From: Leguminivora glycinivorella
Taxonomy: Eukaryota; Arthropoda; Insecta; Lepidoptera; Tortricidae
Assembly: GCF_023078275.1 (NCBI RefSeq)
Contig: NC_062978.1
Location: 20,731,883 to 20,795,882, forward strand
DNA: 64,000 nucleotides
Direction of reading: 5' to 3'
A program made the position numbers and the translations under genes. The notes beneath the pieces are model-generated. The model was given only the letters and a program-made list of their open reading frames with translations, did not search any database and was not told where the DNA came from. Each line of letters begins with the position of its first letter. Position 1 is the first letter of the stretch. Of the stretch, positions 42,532 to 52,773 are shown in pieces.

Positions 42532-44019
42532 TTAGCCGCCGACACACACATGCCATCTCTCGTGATCTTGGCCACCGTGAGGAACAGTGCGCACTATCTC
42601 GTGGACGCTGACATGCTCAGCCCTAGACAGCTGTCCCAAGCGAACTGTGATAGGACCGTCAGGGAAGAATCGGCTCGAGAAAGTGACCTCACCTTCTCCA
42701 CAAAACAGCTCAATAGAGCTCGCATCCACAAAGATTCTCCATTTCAGCTGCCCTGAAGGTTTCCATTCCGTACGACGAACACCGTCGGTGCCCCCGCGGT
42801 CGAGCGTCACCTGCCCATTGGTTGCATCATATGAAAGAGTCACGCGAACAGAACCCGACTCGATGTACAATTTAAGGTTATTGGACGCATCAGCACGAAC
42901 CTTAATTTCTCCGGCCTTGTTTCGTAGAGTATAAGTTCTCGAGCTTCCTCTGCGGCCTCTGCCAGGTATCAAATTGCGCCCTTCTGCTCTAGACATTTCT
43001 TCTACTGGTTTCTGTATAATAGTCCCATCAGAGGAAAGCTTCAATTCCCTAGGTAAGGTCATGATTCCAGTAAATCCATCGTACCGTTCCGGGTAATTCT
43101 GGTCCCACATGTCAAACCAAGCAATTACAATTCTACGACCACGGTTGTCCAGCAAAGTCTGAGTTGCGTACACATCGTGACCGTGATCGAGCTCCTTAAA
43201 TTCGGATGTTGGAGTAAATTTAAGAGTCGAGTAATCAAAATCCCCAAGTATATAACCCGTTTGGTACAAGTTTTTGTATTTATCCCCCTGGGCTGCAACG
43301 CCTTGAGGTGAAAACAGAAGCACATATTTCCCGTCGAGCTCGAAGAAATCAGGACATTCCCACATATAACCAAGGGAGCCGTTAGATTGATCGAGAATGG
43401 ATACTTCGATCCAATTTACCTTGTCGGTAGATGAGTACAGGAGAATGCGACCTAAGCTGTCGTTATTGTAGGAATTTCCCAAGACCATGTAGTACGTATC
43501 TTCGTGTTTCCAAACTTTGGGATCGCGGAAATTTGGCTGACGGTCGTCACCGGGAATTATCGGGTTACCAGCGTATTTAGTAAAAGTTACTCCATCTGTG
43601 CTTATGGCATAAGCTTGGCGATTGGTATGGTCAGGGGTTTGTCCTTCTAAGATTACATTTCCAGTGTAGTAAATGTGCATAGTATCATTTTCAACAAGCG
43701 CACTTCCAGAAAAAACTCCACCTGCATCGTACGACTGGTCAGGGTACATGGCGATGGGGAGGTGTTCCCAACTGACGAGGTCGGGGCTCTTGGCGTGGCC
43801 CCAGTGCACGAGCGTCGACGTCAGGCTGCTGTTGGGGTTGTGCTGGTAGAAGAGATGGTATTCGTTGTTGTACACACAAAATCCGTTGGGATCGTTCATC
43901 CACCCGATAGGAGGTGCTAGGTGGTAGCGTGGATAGTACCTGTCTTTAACTTCTTGTCCATGCGCTCCAAGTAAATATAAGAGGAAAATTATTGGTATCT
44001 TTAAAAATGTTGCCGTCAT
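42532..44019 (-). CDS. Suc1: Beta-fructofuranosidase (GH32), lepidopteran Suc1 type
   Basis: A secreted sucrose-hydrolysing enzyme that cuts the fructosyl bond; in Lepidoptera it acts in the larval gut. The 495-residue frame is intact and intronless. A hydrophobic signal peptide covers residues 1-21, cut likely after AHG. The five-blade GH32 core shows all catalytic residues: nucleophile D43 in WMNDPNG, transition-state stabiliser D166 in FRDPK, acid/base E221 in WECPDFF. The C-terminal beta-sandwich (from about 345) ends with SSIELFCGEGEVTFSSRFFP. Length is in line with known Suc1 proteins. The family is bacterial in origin and known as a horizontal transfer into Lepidoptera. The start has A at -3, a TATA box and an initiator at fitting distances, and no bacterial ribosome site. 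A fold-back transposon begins close upstream. Confidence 0.97.
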   Translation of the reverse strand: MTATFLKIPIIFLLYLLGAHGQEVKDRYYPRYHLAPPIGWMNDPNGFCVYNNEYHLFYQHNPNSSLTSTLVHWGHAKSPDLVSWEHLPIAMYPDQSYDAGGVFSGSALVENDTMHIYYTGNVILEGQTPDHTNRQAYAISTDGVTFTKYAGNPIIPGDDRQPNFRDPKVWKHEDTYYMVLGNSYNNDSLGRILLYSSTDKVNWIEVSILDQSNGSLGYMWECPDFFELDGKYVLLFSPQGVAAQGDKYKNLYQTGYILGDFDYSTLKFTPTSEFKELDHGHDVYATQTLLDNRGRRIVIAWFDMWDQNYPERYDGFTGIMTLPRELKLSSDGTIIQKPVEEMSRAEGRNLIPGRGRRGSSRTYTLRNKAGEIKVRADASNNLKLYIESGSVRVTLSYDATNGQVTLDRGGTDGVRRTEWKPSGQLKWRIFVDASSIELFCGEGEVTFSSRFFPDGPITVRLGQLSRAEHVSVHEIVRTVPHGGQDHERWHVCVGG

Positions 44020-44062
44020 ATTGTTTGCGCAGGCGACCTGCGTCTAAGGTAAACTCGAATTA

Positions 44063-44097
44063 GAATGATGCGCTTCCGCCGTAACGATGATTATATA
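44063..44097 (-). promoter_or_regulatory. Suc1 core promoter: TATA box and initiator
   Basis: TATATAA lies at 44091-44097 on the minus strand. An initiator-like TCATTC lies at 44063-44068, with its A at 44066, 31 bases downstream of the TATA start, the normal spacing. The predicted 5' UTR is about 47 bases and uninterrupted. Confidence 0.75.
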
Positions 44098-45486
44098 GTT
44101 GTTTTGTCGTGTTTCCTCTGATTGTTATCTAGGATACATAGGTACTACACTTTAGTTCTATCGTTTGGAGTCTATATTTCAAAGGTTATACATACTGTTA
44201 CTAAATAATGGTGAGCGTCAGAATGGCGGGTGTATATCAAGCAATCCTGGTGTGGTATACGTCAGGAGTTAGTGCTAGCAATGTGCCAAATGTGCGCCAA
44301 AATTCGAGCAATGTGCTCTTTGAACTCCAGAGATATTTAAGAAATTAAAGACACCCGCCATTCTGACGTCAGGTTGGCGGGTGTACTTCCAGTTCTAGCT
44401 AATGGCTGCCTACTTAAGGGTGAAAGTACTGCCTAAGGTTAGTGCTCGCAATGTGCTTCCACATGTATGAAACACAAACTAATTTAGAGAGCCGTTGAAG
44501 AGTAATATGGGATTAAATAAATATATCTATAACGCCTGCTGAAATAAAATAGCAATGTTCATTGCCTGCAATGCAGCATTAACATGCAGGTGCTTTTCAC
44601 AAAAAAGTGACACTTACATCAGCTAAGGGTGAAGTTACATCTATCAGCATCGAGCCGCATTTTGTGTCATGAGAAATCGCTCGTTAGTTGCGTAACTACG
44701 CATGTTCATACCAACGAGTGTACGCACACATGCTTCCATCTTTCCGTGCGCAAACGTTTTCATACCAACGAGCGATTTCTCATACATAAAGAGAGACCCT
44801 TAAGAATAACATTCAAGTTATTCCCGGCCGTTTTATTAAGAGTCCTGTGACATATTGAATGACGTTTCTTCTAGTGATGACAAAGTATCGATACATATAA
44901 TTTTTTTATGTATATGGCAATGATTGTGTATAAACCAGCCAAGTCAGTTAAAACGGTCTTCATTAAATAATAAACTTATTTACTATTTTGACCCGAATTC
45001 ATGTCTACTGTCAATTTACAAACATACATAGAATATAGGAATCGTACTACTGATTACATATTTCAAATTTAAATAATATTTTTGAATAATGGATTTCTAT
45101 CAAATTTTATCACTATACATATATAAAAAGTGAAAGTTGATTTGTTTATTTACATGTTTTAATTTAACTTGTATTAATTTTACTCCGGTCACATCTGTTA
45201 TCGAACTTATTGTATCGTTTTATTATGGGTCCTGTGACACATTTTTGTTAATAAACCTCGTAAGGACGTCTGGTCACACCGATGCGTCTTAAGGCCTTAA
45301 AAATATATAGTTAACGTTTTTACGTTAGAGCTCAAGATTTAAGTAATATCAATTATACAGGGTGGCCCATTCAAATCGGTCAGTATGGGAAAGTCTGAAA
45401 CTATAAGACATACGAAGATTTGTTCTTAGGAACCATGTCACCGATTTTGATAAAAAGAAAAACTGCATTCATACAATTAAAAAAAA

Positions 45487-46020
45487 CCGGCCAAGAGCGT
45501 GTCGGGCCACGCTCAGTGTAGGGTTCCGTAGTTTTCCGTATTTTTCTCAAAAACTACTGAACCTATCAAGTTCAAAACAATTTTCCTAGAAAGTCTTTAT
45601 AAAGTTCTACTTTTGTGATTTTTTTCATATTTTTTAAACATATGGTTCAAAAGTTAGAGGGGGGGGACGCACTCTTTTTCCTTTAGAAGCGATTATTTCC
45701 GAAAATATTAATATTATCAAAAAACGATCTTAGTAAACCCTTATTCATTTTTAAATACCTATCCAACAATATATCACACGTTGGGGTTGGAATGAAAAAA
45801 AAATCAGCCCCCACTTTACATGTAGGGGGGTACCTTAATAAAACATTTTTTTCCATTTTTGATTTTTGCACTTTGTTGGCGTGATTGATATACATATTGG
45901 TACCAAATTTCAGCTTTCTAGTGCTTACGGTTACTGAGATTATCCGCGGACGGACGGACGGACGGACGGACAGACAGACATGGCGAAACTATAAGGGTTC
46001 CTAGTTGACTACGGAACCCT
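45487..46020 (-). repeat. Family A repeat, copy 2
   Basis: Inverted copy of 38170-38705, including the GGAC microsatellite near 45955. It splits the left arm of the inner palindromic element. Confidence 0.8.
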
Positions 46021-46195
46021 AAAAAAAAGTGTACCCAGCTGGGAATCGAACCCGGTTGTTTTGAAAAAATAAACTTACACTATTTCTATTCAGATATCGT
46101 TTGTGTAGGTCTTAAGCAGTAAATATCTCTAAGAAACATAATGTCTAAAATGAATAAAATGCATTTTTTTCACATACTTTAATTTATCATAGTAG

Positions 46196-46420
46196 GTGTT
46201 CAAAGTGACCACCGTTACAATATTCTGCAAGTTCACTTCATCTTTACAACAGTGTACAAAAATAGCTATTAACACCGTTGAAGACCTAAAAGTAGCCATA
46301 GAGTCAACTTTAACGCAGATTTACCACATGAAGATACAAAATGCAATAGTAAGATCGTTACCTAGACGTGTTGAATATTGTATTGAAAAAGACGGTGGTC
46401 ACTTTGAACACCTACTATGA
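46196..46420 (+). pseudogene. Transposase C-terminal fragment
   Basis: The last residues (RVEYCIEKDGGHFEHLL) match the typical end of a group of IS630/Tc1/mariner-type transposases, in which a Cys-Ile-x-x-x-Gly-Gly-His-Phe-Glu-His motif closes the protein. No catalytic Asp is left. It straddles the palindrome loop, and the mirrored arm carries the same end in the opposite sense. Confidence 0.6.
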
Positions 46421-46875
46421 TAAATTAAAGTATGTGAAAAAAATGCATTTTATTCATTTTAGACATTATGTTTCTTAGAGATATTTACTGCTTAAGACCT
46501 ACACAAACGATATCTGAATAGAAATAGTGTAAGTTTATTTTTTCAAAACAACCGGGTTCGATTCCCCAGCTTGTATGAATGCAGTTTTTCTTTTTATCAA
46601 AATCGGTGACATGGTTCCTAAGAACAAATCTTCGTATGTCTTATAGTTTCAGACTTTCCCATACTGACCGATTTGAATGGGCCACCCTGTATAGCGAATT
46701 ATTTAGTTTTACTAAATATAAATTAGGTATGTTATAATTTGATATGAACTCGCGTGGTAACGTCTGACAAAAGTTACTTCGTTGGGTTAGCATCGACTGG
46801 AGAGGTCGTTTATCGATACAATAAGTTCGATAACAGACGACACGTGAGCGGAGTAAAATTAATACAAGTTAAATT

Positions 46876-47175
46876 ATAAGCGCGTTACAAAAAACGGAGA
46901 AAATAAAAAGCAAAAAATAATAATCCTTTGAATTCAGATTTCTTATCGGATTGCAATAATCTAAACATCCAAATTATAAAAAAATCAATTATTTTCATAG
47001 TCGGTGCCAGCCCTGTTCCTCGCCTTGCTATTGCCTGATTGCCCCACCCAACCATACGCAGGCTGGCCCCGACTCCAAAAATAATTGATTTGTTTATAAT
47101 TTGGATGTTTAGATTATTATTTTTTGCTTTTTAGTAACGGAGAAACTATTCTCCGTTTTTTATAACGCGCTTATT
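46876..47175. mobile_element. MITE with ATAAGCGCGTTA ends
   Basis: ATAAGCGCGTTACAAAAAAC and CGGAG at the left are mirrored by CTCCGTTTTTTATAACGCGC at the right. A second inverted block (CTAAACATCCAAATTATAAA) lies inside. It interrupts the right arm of the fold-back element. Confidence 0.7.
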
Positions 47176-47612
47176 TTTGAAGGTGGTTTTTTTTAATTTA
47201 AGTTTAATCATTTCTTGATTTTTAGTGGTTCCTTATCAGTCCGAATATGCGTACAGTAGTGAAAGAATCATCCTTTAACTCCTAACTGTTGAGGAGTTCA
47301 CCTTCTATCATCAGCTCAGCCACGTAAAATTATTACCATCAGGCGTAAATACTGGTTTACCTTTGAAAAATACACTAAAAACATTACATGTGCTTATAAC
47401 ATTTGAAGAGTTCCCTCGATTTCTCTAAGATCCCATCATCAGACCCTGACTTGGTGCCAATGAGACCATCTCGAGGTTATACCCGTTCGATAAAAAAAAA
47501 ACATTTTGAAAATCGGTTCACAATTCTCGGAGATATCGAGTAACATACATACAAAAAAAAATAAAAAAAAATCACTCGAATTGAGAACCTCCTCCTTTTT
47601 TTGAAGTCGGTT
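47176..47612 (+). repeat. Family B repeat, copy 2
   Basis: Shares GAGTTCCCTCGATTTCTCTA, CATCATCAGACCCTGACTTG and GAATTGAGAACCTCCTCC with the copy at 15072-15795. It sits next to the MITE inside the right fold-back arm. Confidence 0.55.
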
Positions 47613-48588
47613 AAAAACATGTAAATAAACAAATAAATTACTTAACTTTCCCTTTTTATACTTTTTATATATGTATAGCGATAAAATTTGATAGAAATCC
47701 ATTATTCAAAAATATTATTTAAATTTGAAATATGTAATCAGTAGTACGATTCCTATATTCTATATATGTTTGTAAATTGACAGTAGACATGAATTCGGGT
47801 CAAAATAGTAAATAAGTTTATTATTTAATGAAGACCGTTTTAACTGACTTGGCTGGTTTATACACAATCATTGCCATATACATAAAAAAATTATAAGTAT
47901 CGATTCTTTGGCATCACTACAAGAAACGTCATTCAATATGTCACAGGACCCTTAATAAAACGGCCGGGAATAACTTGAATGTTATTCTTAAGGGTCTCTC
48001 TTTATGTATGAGAAATCGCTCGTTGGTATGAAAACGTTTGCGCACGGAAAGATGGAAGCATGCGTGCGTACACTCGTTAGTATGAACATGCGTAGTTACG
48101 CAACTAATGAGCGATTTCTCATGACACAAAATGCGGCTCGATGCTGATAGATGTGACTTCACCCTTAGCTAATATAAGTATCACTTTTTTGTGAAAAGCG
48201 CCTGCATGTTAATACTGCATTGCAGGCAATGAACATTGCTATTTTATTTCAGCAGGCGTTATAGATATATTTATTTAATCCCATATTACTCTTCAACGGC
48301 TCTCTAAATTAGTTTGTGTTTCATACATGTGGAAGCACATTGCGAGCACTAACCTTAGGCAGTACTTTCACCCTTGAGTAGGCAGCCATTAGCTAGAACT
48401 GGAAGTACACCCGCCAACCTGACGTCAGAATGGCGGGTGTCTTTAATTTCTTAAATATCTCTGGAGTTCAAAGAGCACATTGCTCGAATTTTGGCGCACA
48501 TTTGGCACATTGCTAGCACTAACTCCTGACGTATACTACACCAGGATTGCTTGATGTACACCCGCCATTCTGACGCTCACAAATAATG

Positions 48589-49247
48589 CACTATTGCTTG
48601 ACATTCGCGTTGTTTAATCAAACATAATATATACGTGAACGTGACTTACGTAATTTAATTGTTATACTGTGTATTATTTAGAAATGCTTGAACACATTGT
48701 GCATTGAAAACAATAATTATGTTTTCTTAGTATTGATTTGCATCATTATTAGTATCCACGCTAAACAGTTTTACAAATTAACTAAGTAATCTGTCATGTG
48801 TGTGTGGCCATGGAACCATGACCAAATCTAATGTATTCCGTTTTTCCGCAAATTTAAAATAAGTACAGTGACCTCGATCTTTACTACTTACTAATGTGCG
48901 TAGCATTACAATTATTGTAAGCAACTGTGTCAGTTGCGTTTTAAGATCAGTAAAAAATATACTCACGAGTGTCAATAAAATTGAATCGACGAAGGCCTCC
49001 TCCGAGTATTTCAAAGGGGGTGCGGAGTGTTAATAGGGTCGGCAAACTGAAGGTGCAGGCGTCCATGATAGGCTACAGAGACTGCTTACTTATAGGCGGG
49101 TCGTGTGCTTGTTTGCCCCTGAAGTAATATATAAAAAAATCTTCTTTGGTCCACTTTAGACTTGTGTCGTTCACGAACTATGAACTGTTAGGAATAAAAT
49201 CCCATCAATGACCGAAATGAACTGAATCTTTCCGTGCTCTGTGAATC
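48589..49247. other. No gene seen; family D fragment inside
   Basis: Positions about 49035-49125, on the minus strand, match family D (GGCAAACAAGCACACGACCC). Otherwise no frame or repeat is recognised. Confidence 0.45.
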
Positions 49248-49524
49248 GGTCTTTGCTCATTTAGTTCAGTATAGGATCGTCGAGCGCGAGCGGTTTGGAT
49301 CGAGAACGAGTGTGTGACTGCGCCGACCGAGAGCGAGCTATTTAGCAAAGCGACACAAAAACGTCAAGTTTTCATATTAAGATTCGGTTACTTACAACCT
49401 TTCGGCCTGGAATTGTTATTATCTGTGGAATATTCGTATCATTTTGACACTAGTCGATCCCATTCGTTCTGATCTTTCCTACCGTAGTGGTCGCTGGTCT
49501 GACTGAACTAAATGAGCAAAGACC
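49248..49524. mobile_element. TIR MITE
   Basis: GGTCTTTGCTCATTTAGTTC at the left and its complement ending at 49524 are exact over about 22 bases. The interior is rich in GAGCGAGCG/GAACGAG motifs. Confidence 0.65.
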
Positions 49525-50084
49525 TAAAAGAGCGACTAGTTCGTGGGAGCGATTGAACGAGATCGGAGCGCTGCGATCAATGAACGAAACGGCACAAGCC
49601 TAGTCCACTTTGTGGGAGTGGAGCATTTTATGGAACCAAAGTGGCCGCTAGAGAACGTACTTTCTGCCGTTGCGGCGGTCTCGACCGAAGTGCATCGCTC
49701 GTCGCAATATAAATCTGAACTGTCTTGGTAGCCACTACAGTGTCTTAAATTGACGCTCTCAAAAAATGACACTTTCCCGTTACCATTTACAAACAAATTA
49801 TTCAATAAAAATGATGAAAAGTAAAAAAATATATCTTTGCCTTTCCCGGTCGCGATATTCCAATTCCCACGGAAGTCGTTATGGTAATTTAATGACAAAT
49901 CGCTCCGGCTTTAAAAAAAAGGTATATTTGTTTCTGATCCTGACTTTCCTACAAATCGTTATGTAGATCCCTTTGTGACCGTAACGCATAAGGGTCTGTA
50001 CAGACGGACTGAAACCTGACTGACATTTATATGGGAACTGCATGCTTATTGCTCGCTAACGGCATAGGATCCAATTGTCAATTT
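49525..50084. other. No gene seen
   Basis: Frames of 60-120 codons on both strands overlap each other and match no family that I know. AT-rich in the second half. Confidence 0.45.
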
Positions 50085-50322
50085 GACGACCGGTCTGGCC
50101 TAGCGCGTAGTAAGTACCCTGCCAGCTACGCCGCGGTCCCGGATTCGAATCCCGGTAAGGCCATTTATTTGTCTGATGGGCCATGTTTTCTATGAATATC
50201 ATATTATATATCGTTGTCCCTACCTACAACACAAGCCTTCTTGAGCTTACCGTGGGACAATCAATTTGTGTAAGAATATCCTATAATATTTATTTTAATA
50301 TTATTTATACATATATTGTATT
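50085..50322 (+). mobile_element. SINE-1, copy 2
   Basis: Same head (GACCGGTCTGGCCTAGCG, B box GATTCGAATCC) and body (ATATCGTTGTCCCTACC, CACAAGCCTTCTTGAGC, GTGTAAGAATATCC) as 37155-37420. Confidence 0.75.
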
Positions 50323-50390
50323 TGCAGTCCGGTTGCGCAGTCGATCTGTGCTATCCCTAACATCAGCCATGTCATGTCTGACTAGTCAGT

Positions 50391-50624
50391 CATGGGAAAG
50401 TGTATAGTTGTGTACGTCTGTTTGTTTGTCCGTTTTTCACGGCAAAACGGAGTGACGAATTAACGTGATTTTTTAAAAGGAGATAGTTGAAGGGCTTGAA
50501 AGTGACATAGGCTACTTTTTGTCTTTTCAGACCTCCCACTTTCCTAAAATGGGGGGTGGAAGTTTGTATGGGGCATTCCATATTTTTCGAATTTAGCGCG
50601 AGCGAAGCTGCGGGCAAAAGTTAG
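50391..50624 (+). mobile_element. Helitron-like element, copy d
   Basis: Has TTTCACGGCAAAACGGAGTG, a GATAGTTGAAGGG block and GCGAGCGAAGCTGCGGGC, ending TTAG (a change from CTAG) before T. The 5' end is truncated or diverged. Confidence 0.6.
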
Positions 50625-51016
50625 TACTCCTATAATTCATCTATGAAGGTCGTGTCATAATTGCCAATTTGTCACGAAAAGTTATTAACGTAAGTTTAAT
50701 GGTTCCTATCAAGTTAGGCACAACAAAGTATTATTAGCAAAACTGCAGTAAATTCACACGCTTAGTATGATTATTGTTCCATAATTATGAAGTTTATAAC
50801 TAATTCAACCTACATTTCCATAGACCAATCTAAAAGTGCACTTGATATCAAACCGAACATGTGTATCTCGAAAACCGTAGCATTTTCGGAACGTAAAATG
50901 ATAGCTAATGAGATGTCCTCTTGAGACGGAAAGTATTATTTGTTTAAAATTACTAATATTAATTATTGAAAATGGTCAAAACAAAAAGGGGCCAAACTGT
51001 AAATATCAAGTTATTA
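50625..51016. other. No gene seen; AT-rich
   Basis: Nothing recognised. Confidence 0.5.
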
Positions 51017-51155
51017 GGGCAGGTGGGGTAATCTCGAAGTACAGAAATGCTCGGGTAATTTCGAAAGGGGAATCTTGATATGATGATATGATAGACTTAA
51101 TGGTGATTTTTATGTGACTTTCCAAATTAGACGACTTTCGAGATTACCCCGACCC
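51017..51155. mobile_element. Short MITE, TA target duplication
   Basis: The left end GGGCAGGTGGGGTAATCTCG is mirrored by CGAGATTACCCC and GACCC at the right, with TA on both sides (51015-51016 and 51156-51157). Confidence 0.7.
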
Positions 51156-51357
51156 TATATCGTTAGAAAGAGCCCAAACTGTAAACTGTCTGTTGATTTT
51201 GGCTTTGGTGTAGGGGACGCGCGTATGTATTAATGTCTCTGTCAGAAACATAATTAGACATTACTGCCGTGCCAATCATGTCCTAGCCATTCATTGCATA
51301 TTGACAAAGCTACCGAATATTCGCTAGACGGAATAAATCAGGCGTATTCACGTACTA

Positions 51358-51538
51358 ATTATTAGATTAAACGAACTTACCTTAAGTGAAGTTCTATCTT
51401 AATAACATGATTCTCTCTCCCTGTTAACTTAACCATTGTATAACCTTTATTGTATCCAACATTTATCACAATTTTCAAAGCTTTTAAAAAAGAAGCTCGA
51501 ACAGCTCCAGTTGTCTAGTCTATGGCATCCGGTACGAC
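51358..51538 (-). repeat. Right inverted terminal repeat of the DIRS element
   Basis: Positions 51411-51538 are the reverse complement of 57835-57960 (CTCTCTCCCTGTTAACTTAA through GGCATCCGGTACGAC), about 127 bp. The outer part 51358-51410 is unique to this end and is copied, inverted, in the internal complementary region. Confidence 0.9.
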
Positions 51539-51640
51539 CAGTCATTTCGTTTAAAGTATATTTCAGTAGATTATTAGAGCAACCCTGTAAATGGGAAAAG
51601 TATATTAGCATATATACACAAGGGAAGGGATGGGACTCTC

Positions 51641-51747
51641 TTAACAGGGAGAGAGAATCATGTTATTAAGATAGAACTTCACTTAAGGTAAGTTCGTTTA
51701 ATCTAATAATAACATTTATCTCTCTCCCTGTTAACTTAACCATTGTA
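51641..51747 (-). repeat. DIRS internal complementary region (ICR)
   Basis: The first part (to about 51705) is the inverse of the right outer end (ATTAGATTAAACGAACTTAC and onward). The second part (about 51703-51747) matches the complement of the left outer end (TAACATTTATCTCTCTCCCT). The two meet at CTAATAAT/ATAAC, a few shared bases. It serves as the template that joins the two ends when the circular DNA form is made. Confidence 0.92.
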
Positions 51748-51861
51748 GATGTTCAAAGATAGGGTTGCGAGTACATAATCATACAATCTGATTAAGAAAT
51801 AAAGCTGTTTATTAAATCAGTAACATTTAAGATAACAATGTAATTATAATCAACATGACAT

Positions 51862-52773
51862 TCAGTCTGATATCAAGTTACATATCGTACTACAAAACTG
51901 GTCAGGTTCTGAAGAAATTGGTCTGTTATAATGCTTAGCAAAGCAAATAGAGTTTTCTGACCAACCAGCTGTTTTTTGGATAATATCTATGGATATACCA
52001 GATCTGCTTGCAGCTGATGTGCTGGCGTGTCTAGTGCTATGGGCTGTAAAGATGTTAACGTCTATGCCTGCCTCCTTAAGTACATTTTTTATCCAGCGAC
52101 TTATAGTCTGGGTAGAAACAGCATGGTGAGGTTTTTTATGCGTAATTAAAAGACTGTTAGTATCTCTAATAGACTGTGTTCTTTTGATATAAGAATTTAA
52201 AGTAGTGACTGGGCAGACTTCAATCTTAATACTGAATATTTTTAAATTTAATAATGGTTGTTTACTGTTTTTTCCTGAAGTTTTAAATAAATCTGGTATA
52301 AAAATTTGAACTCCCTCATGAGTAAATTGAATATTATTAATCTTAATTAAGGATAATGTTTGGACTCTGTGTCCTGTCGTTAAGGCAAGTAACATCACCA
52401 CTTTATGGGTAAGCTGTTCCAAGCTTATAACTTCGTTAGGGTACAAGCCTTTTAAATAATTGAGGACAATGCTAAGGTCCCATGTTATATTATATTTTGG
52501 AGTAGGAGGTTTTAATTCAAATACTCCTTTAACAAACCGTTTTATCCTATCATCATTTCCTATTCTAGGTCCAATAAGAAGAGATAGAGCGGATCTAGTA
52601 CTATTAATTGTGCCATAAGAGGCTCCATTTTCAAAACGCTCTGTTAAAAACTTAAGTACGAATGGTATAGACGCCTGATAAACATCAATCTTATTTTGCT
52701 TACAGAATAGCCACCATTGTTTGAAAGAAGTATCATACTGTTTCAGCGTGTTATTTGAAAGAGAATTTAACAT
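51862..52773 (-). CDS. DIRS tyrosine recombinase
   Basis: An intact 303-residue frame that replaces the DDE integrase in this class: it inserts the circular element by breakage and rejoining through a tyrosine. The catalytic set is complete: R136 in TTGHRVQTLS, H245-x-x-R248 in AHSTRHAS, and the nucleophile Y282 in KHYNRP, with the GWSEN box at 270-274. The N-terminal SAM-like core-binding domain covers about 1-95. Its ATG overlaps the stop of the preceding frame as TAATG at 52771-52775, a layout suited to re-initiation. Confidence 0.95.
   Translation of the reverse strand: MLNSLSNNTLKQYDTSFKQWWLFCKQNKIDVYQASIPFVLKFLTERFENGASYGTINSTRSALSLLIGPRIGNDDRIKRFVKGVFELKPPTPKYNITWDLSIVLNYLKGLYPNEVISLEQLTHKVVMLLALTTGHRVQTLSLIKINNIQFTHEGVQIFIPDLFKTSGKNSKQPLLNLKIFSIKIEVCPVTTLNSYIKRTQSIRDTNSLLITHKKPHHAVSTQTISRWIKNVLKEAGIDVNIFTAHSTRHASTSAASRSGISIDIIQKTAGWSENSICFAKHYNRPISSEPDQFCSTICNLISD

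Larger units (their letters stand above)
45358..46689. mobile_element. Inner palindromic element with CAGGGTGGCCCATT ends, TA duplication
   Basis: The ends CAGGGTGGCCCATTCAAATC are mirrored at 46689 with TA outside (45356-45357 and 46690-46691). The arms are about 300 bp once an inserted family A repeat (45487-46020) is set aside; the loop at about 46216-46384 holds a transposase C-terminal fragment. TA duplication and the fragment point to a Tc1/mariner-superfamily parent. Confidence 0.8.
44211..48580. mobile_element. 4.4 kb fold-back (long-TIR) element, 8 bp target duplication
   Basis: The outer ends GTGAGCGTCAGAATGGCGGG and the complement close at 48580. The 8 bp duplication AAATAATG flanks it (44203-44210 and 48581-48588). 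The left arm is continuous over about 1.0 kb (to about 45215). The right arm matches it but is interrupted at 46876-47612 by two further repeats. The centre holds an inner inverted-repeat element (45358-46689). An 8 bp duplication suggests a hAT or P-type transposase acting in trans; no such enzyme is encoded here. Confidence 0.9.

Noticed and set aside
42532..44019. Suc1 as bacterial contamination
   Set aside because: It is flanked on both sides by insect repeats in the same contig, has a TATA box and initiator, a eukaryote-like start context and no Shine-Dalgarno site.
49536..49898. 120-codon minus-strand frame
   Set aside because: Overlapped by equal-length frames on the other strand, low complexity at the start, no known motif.
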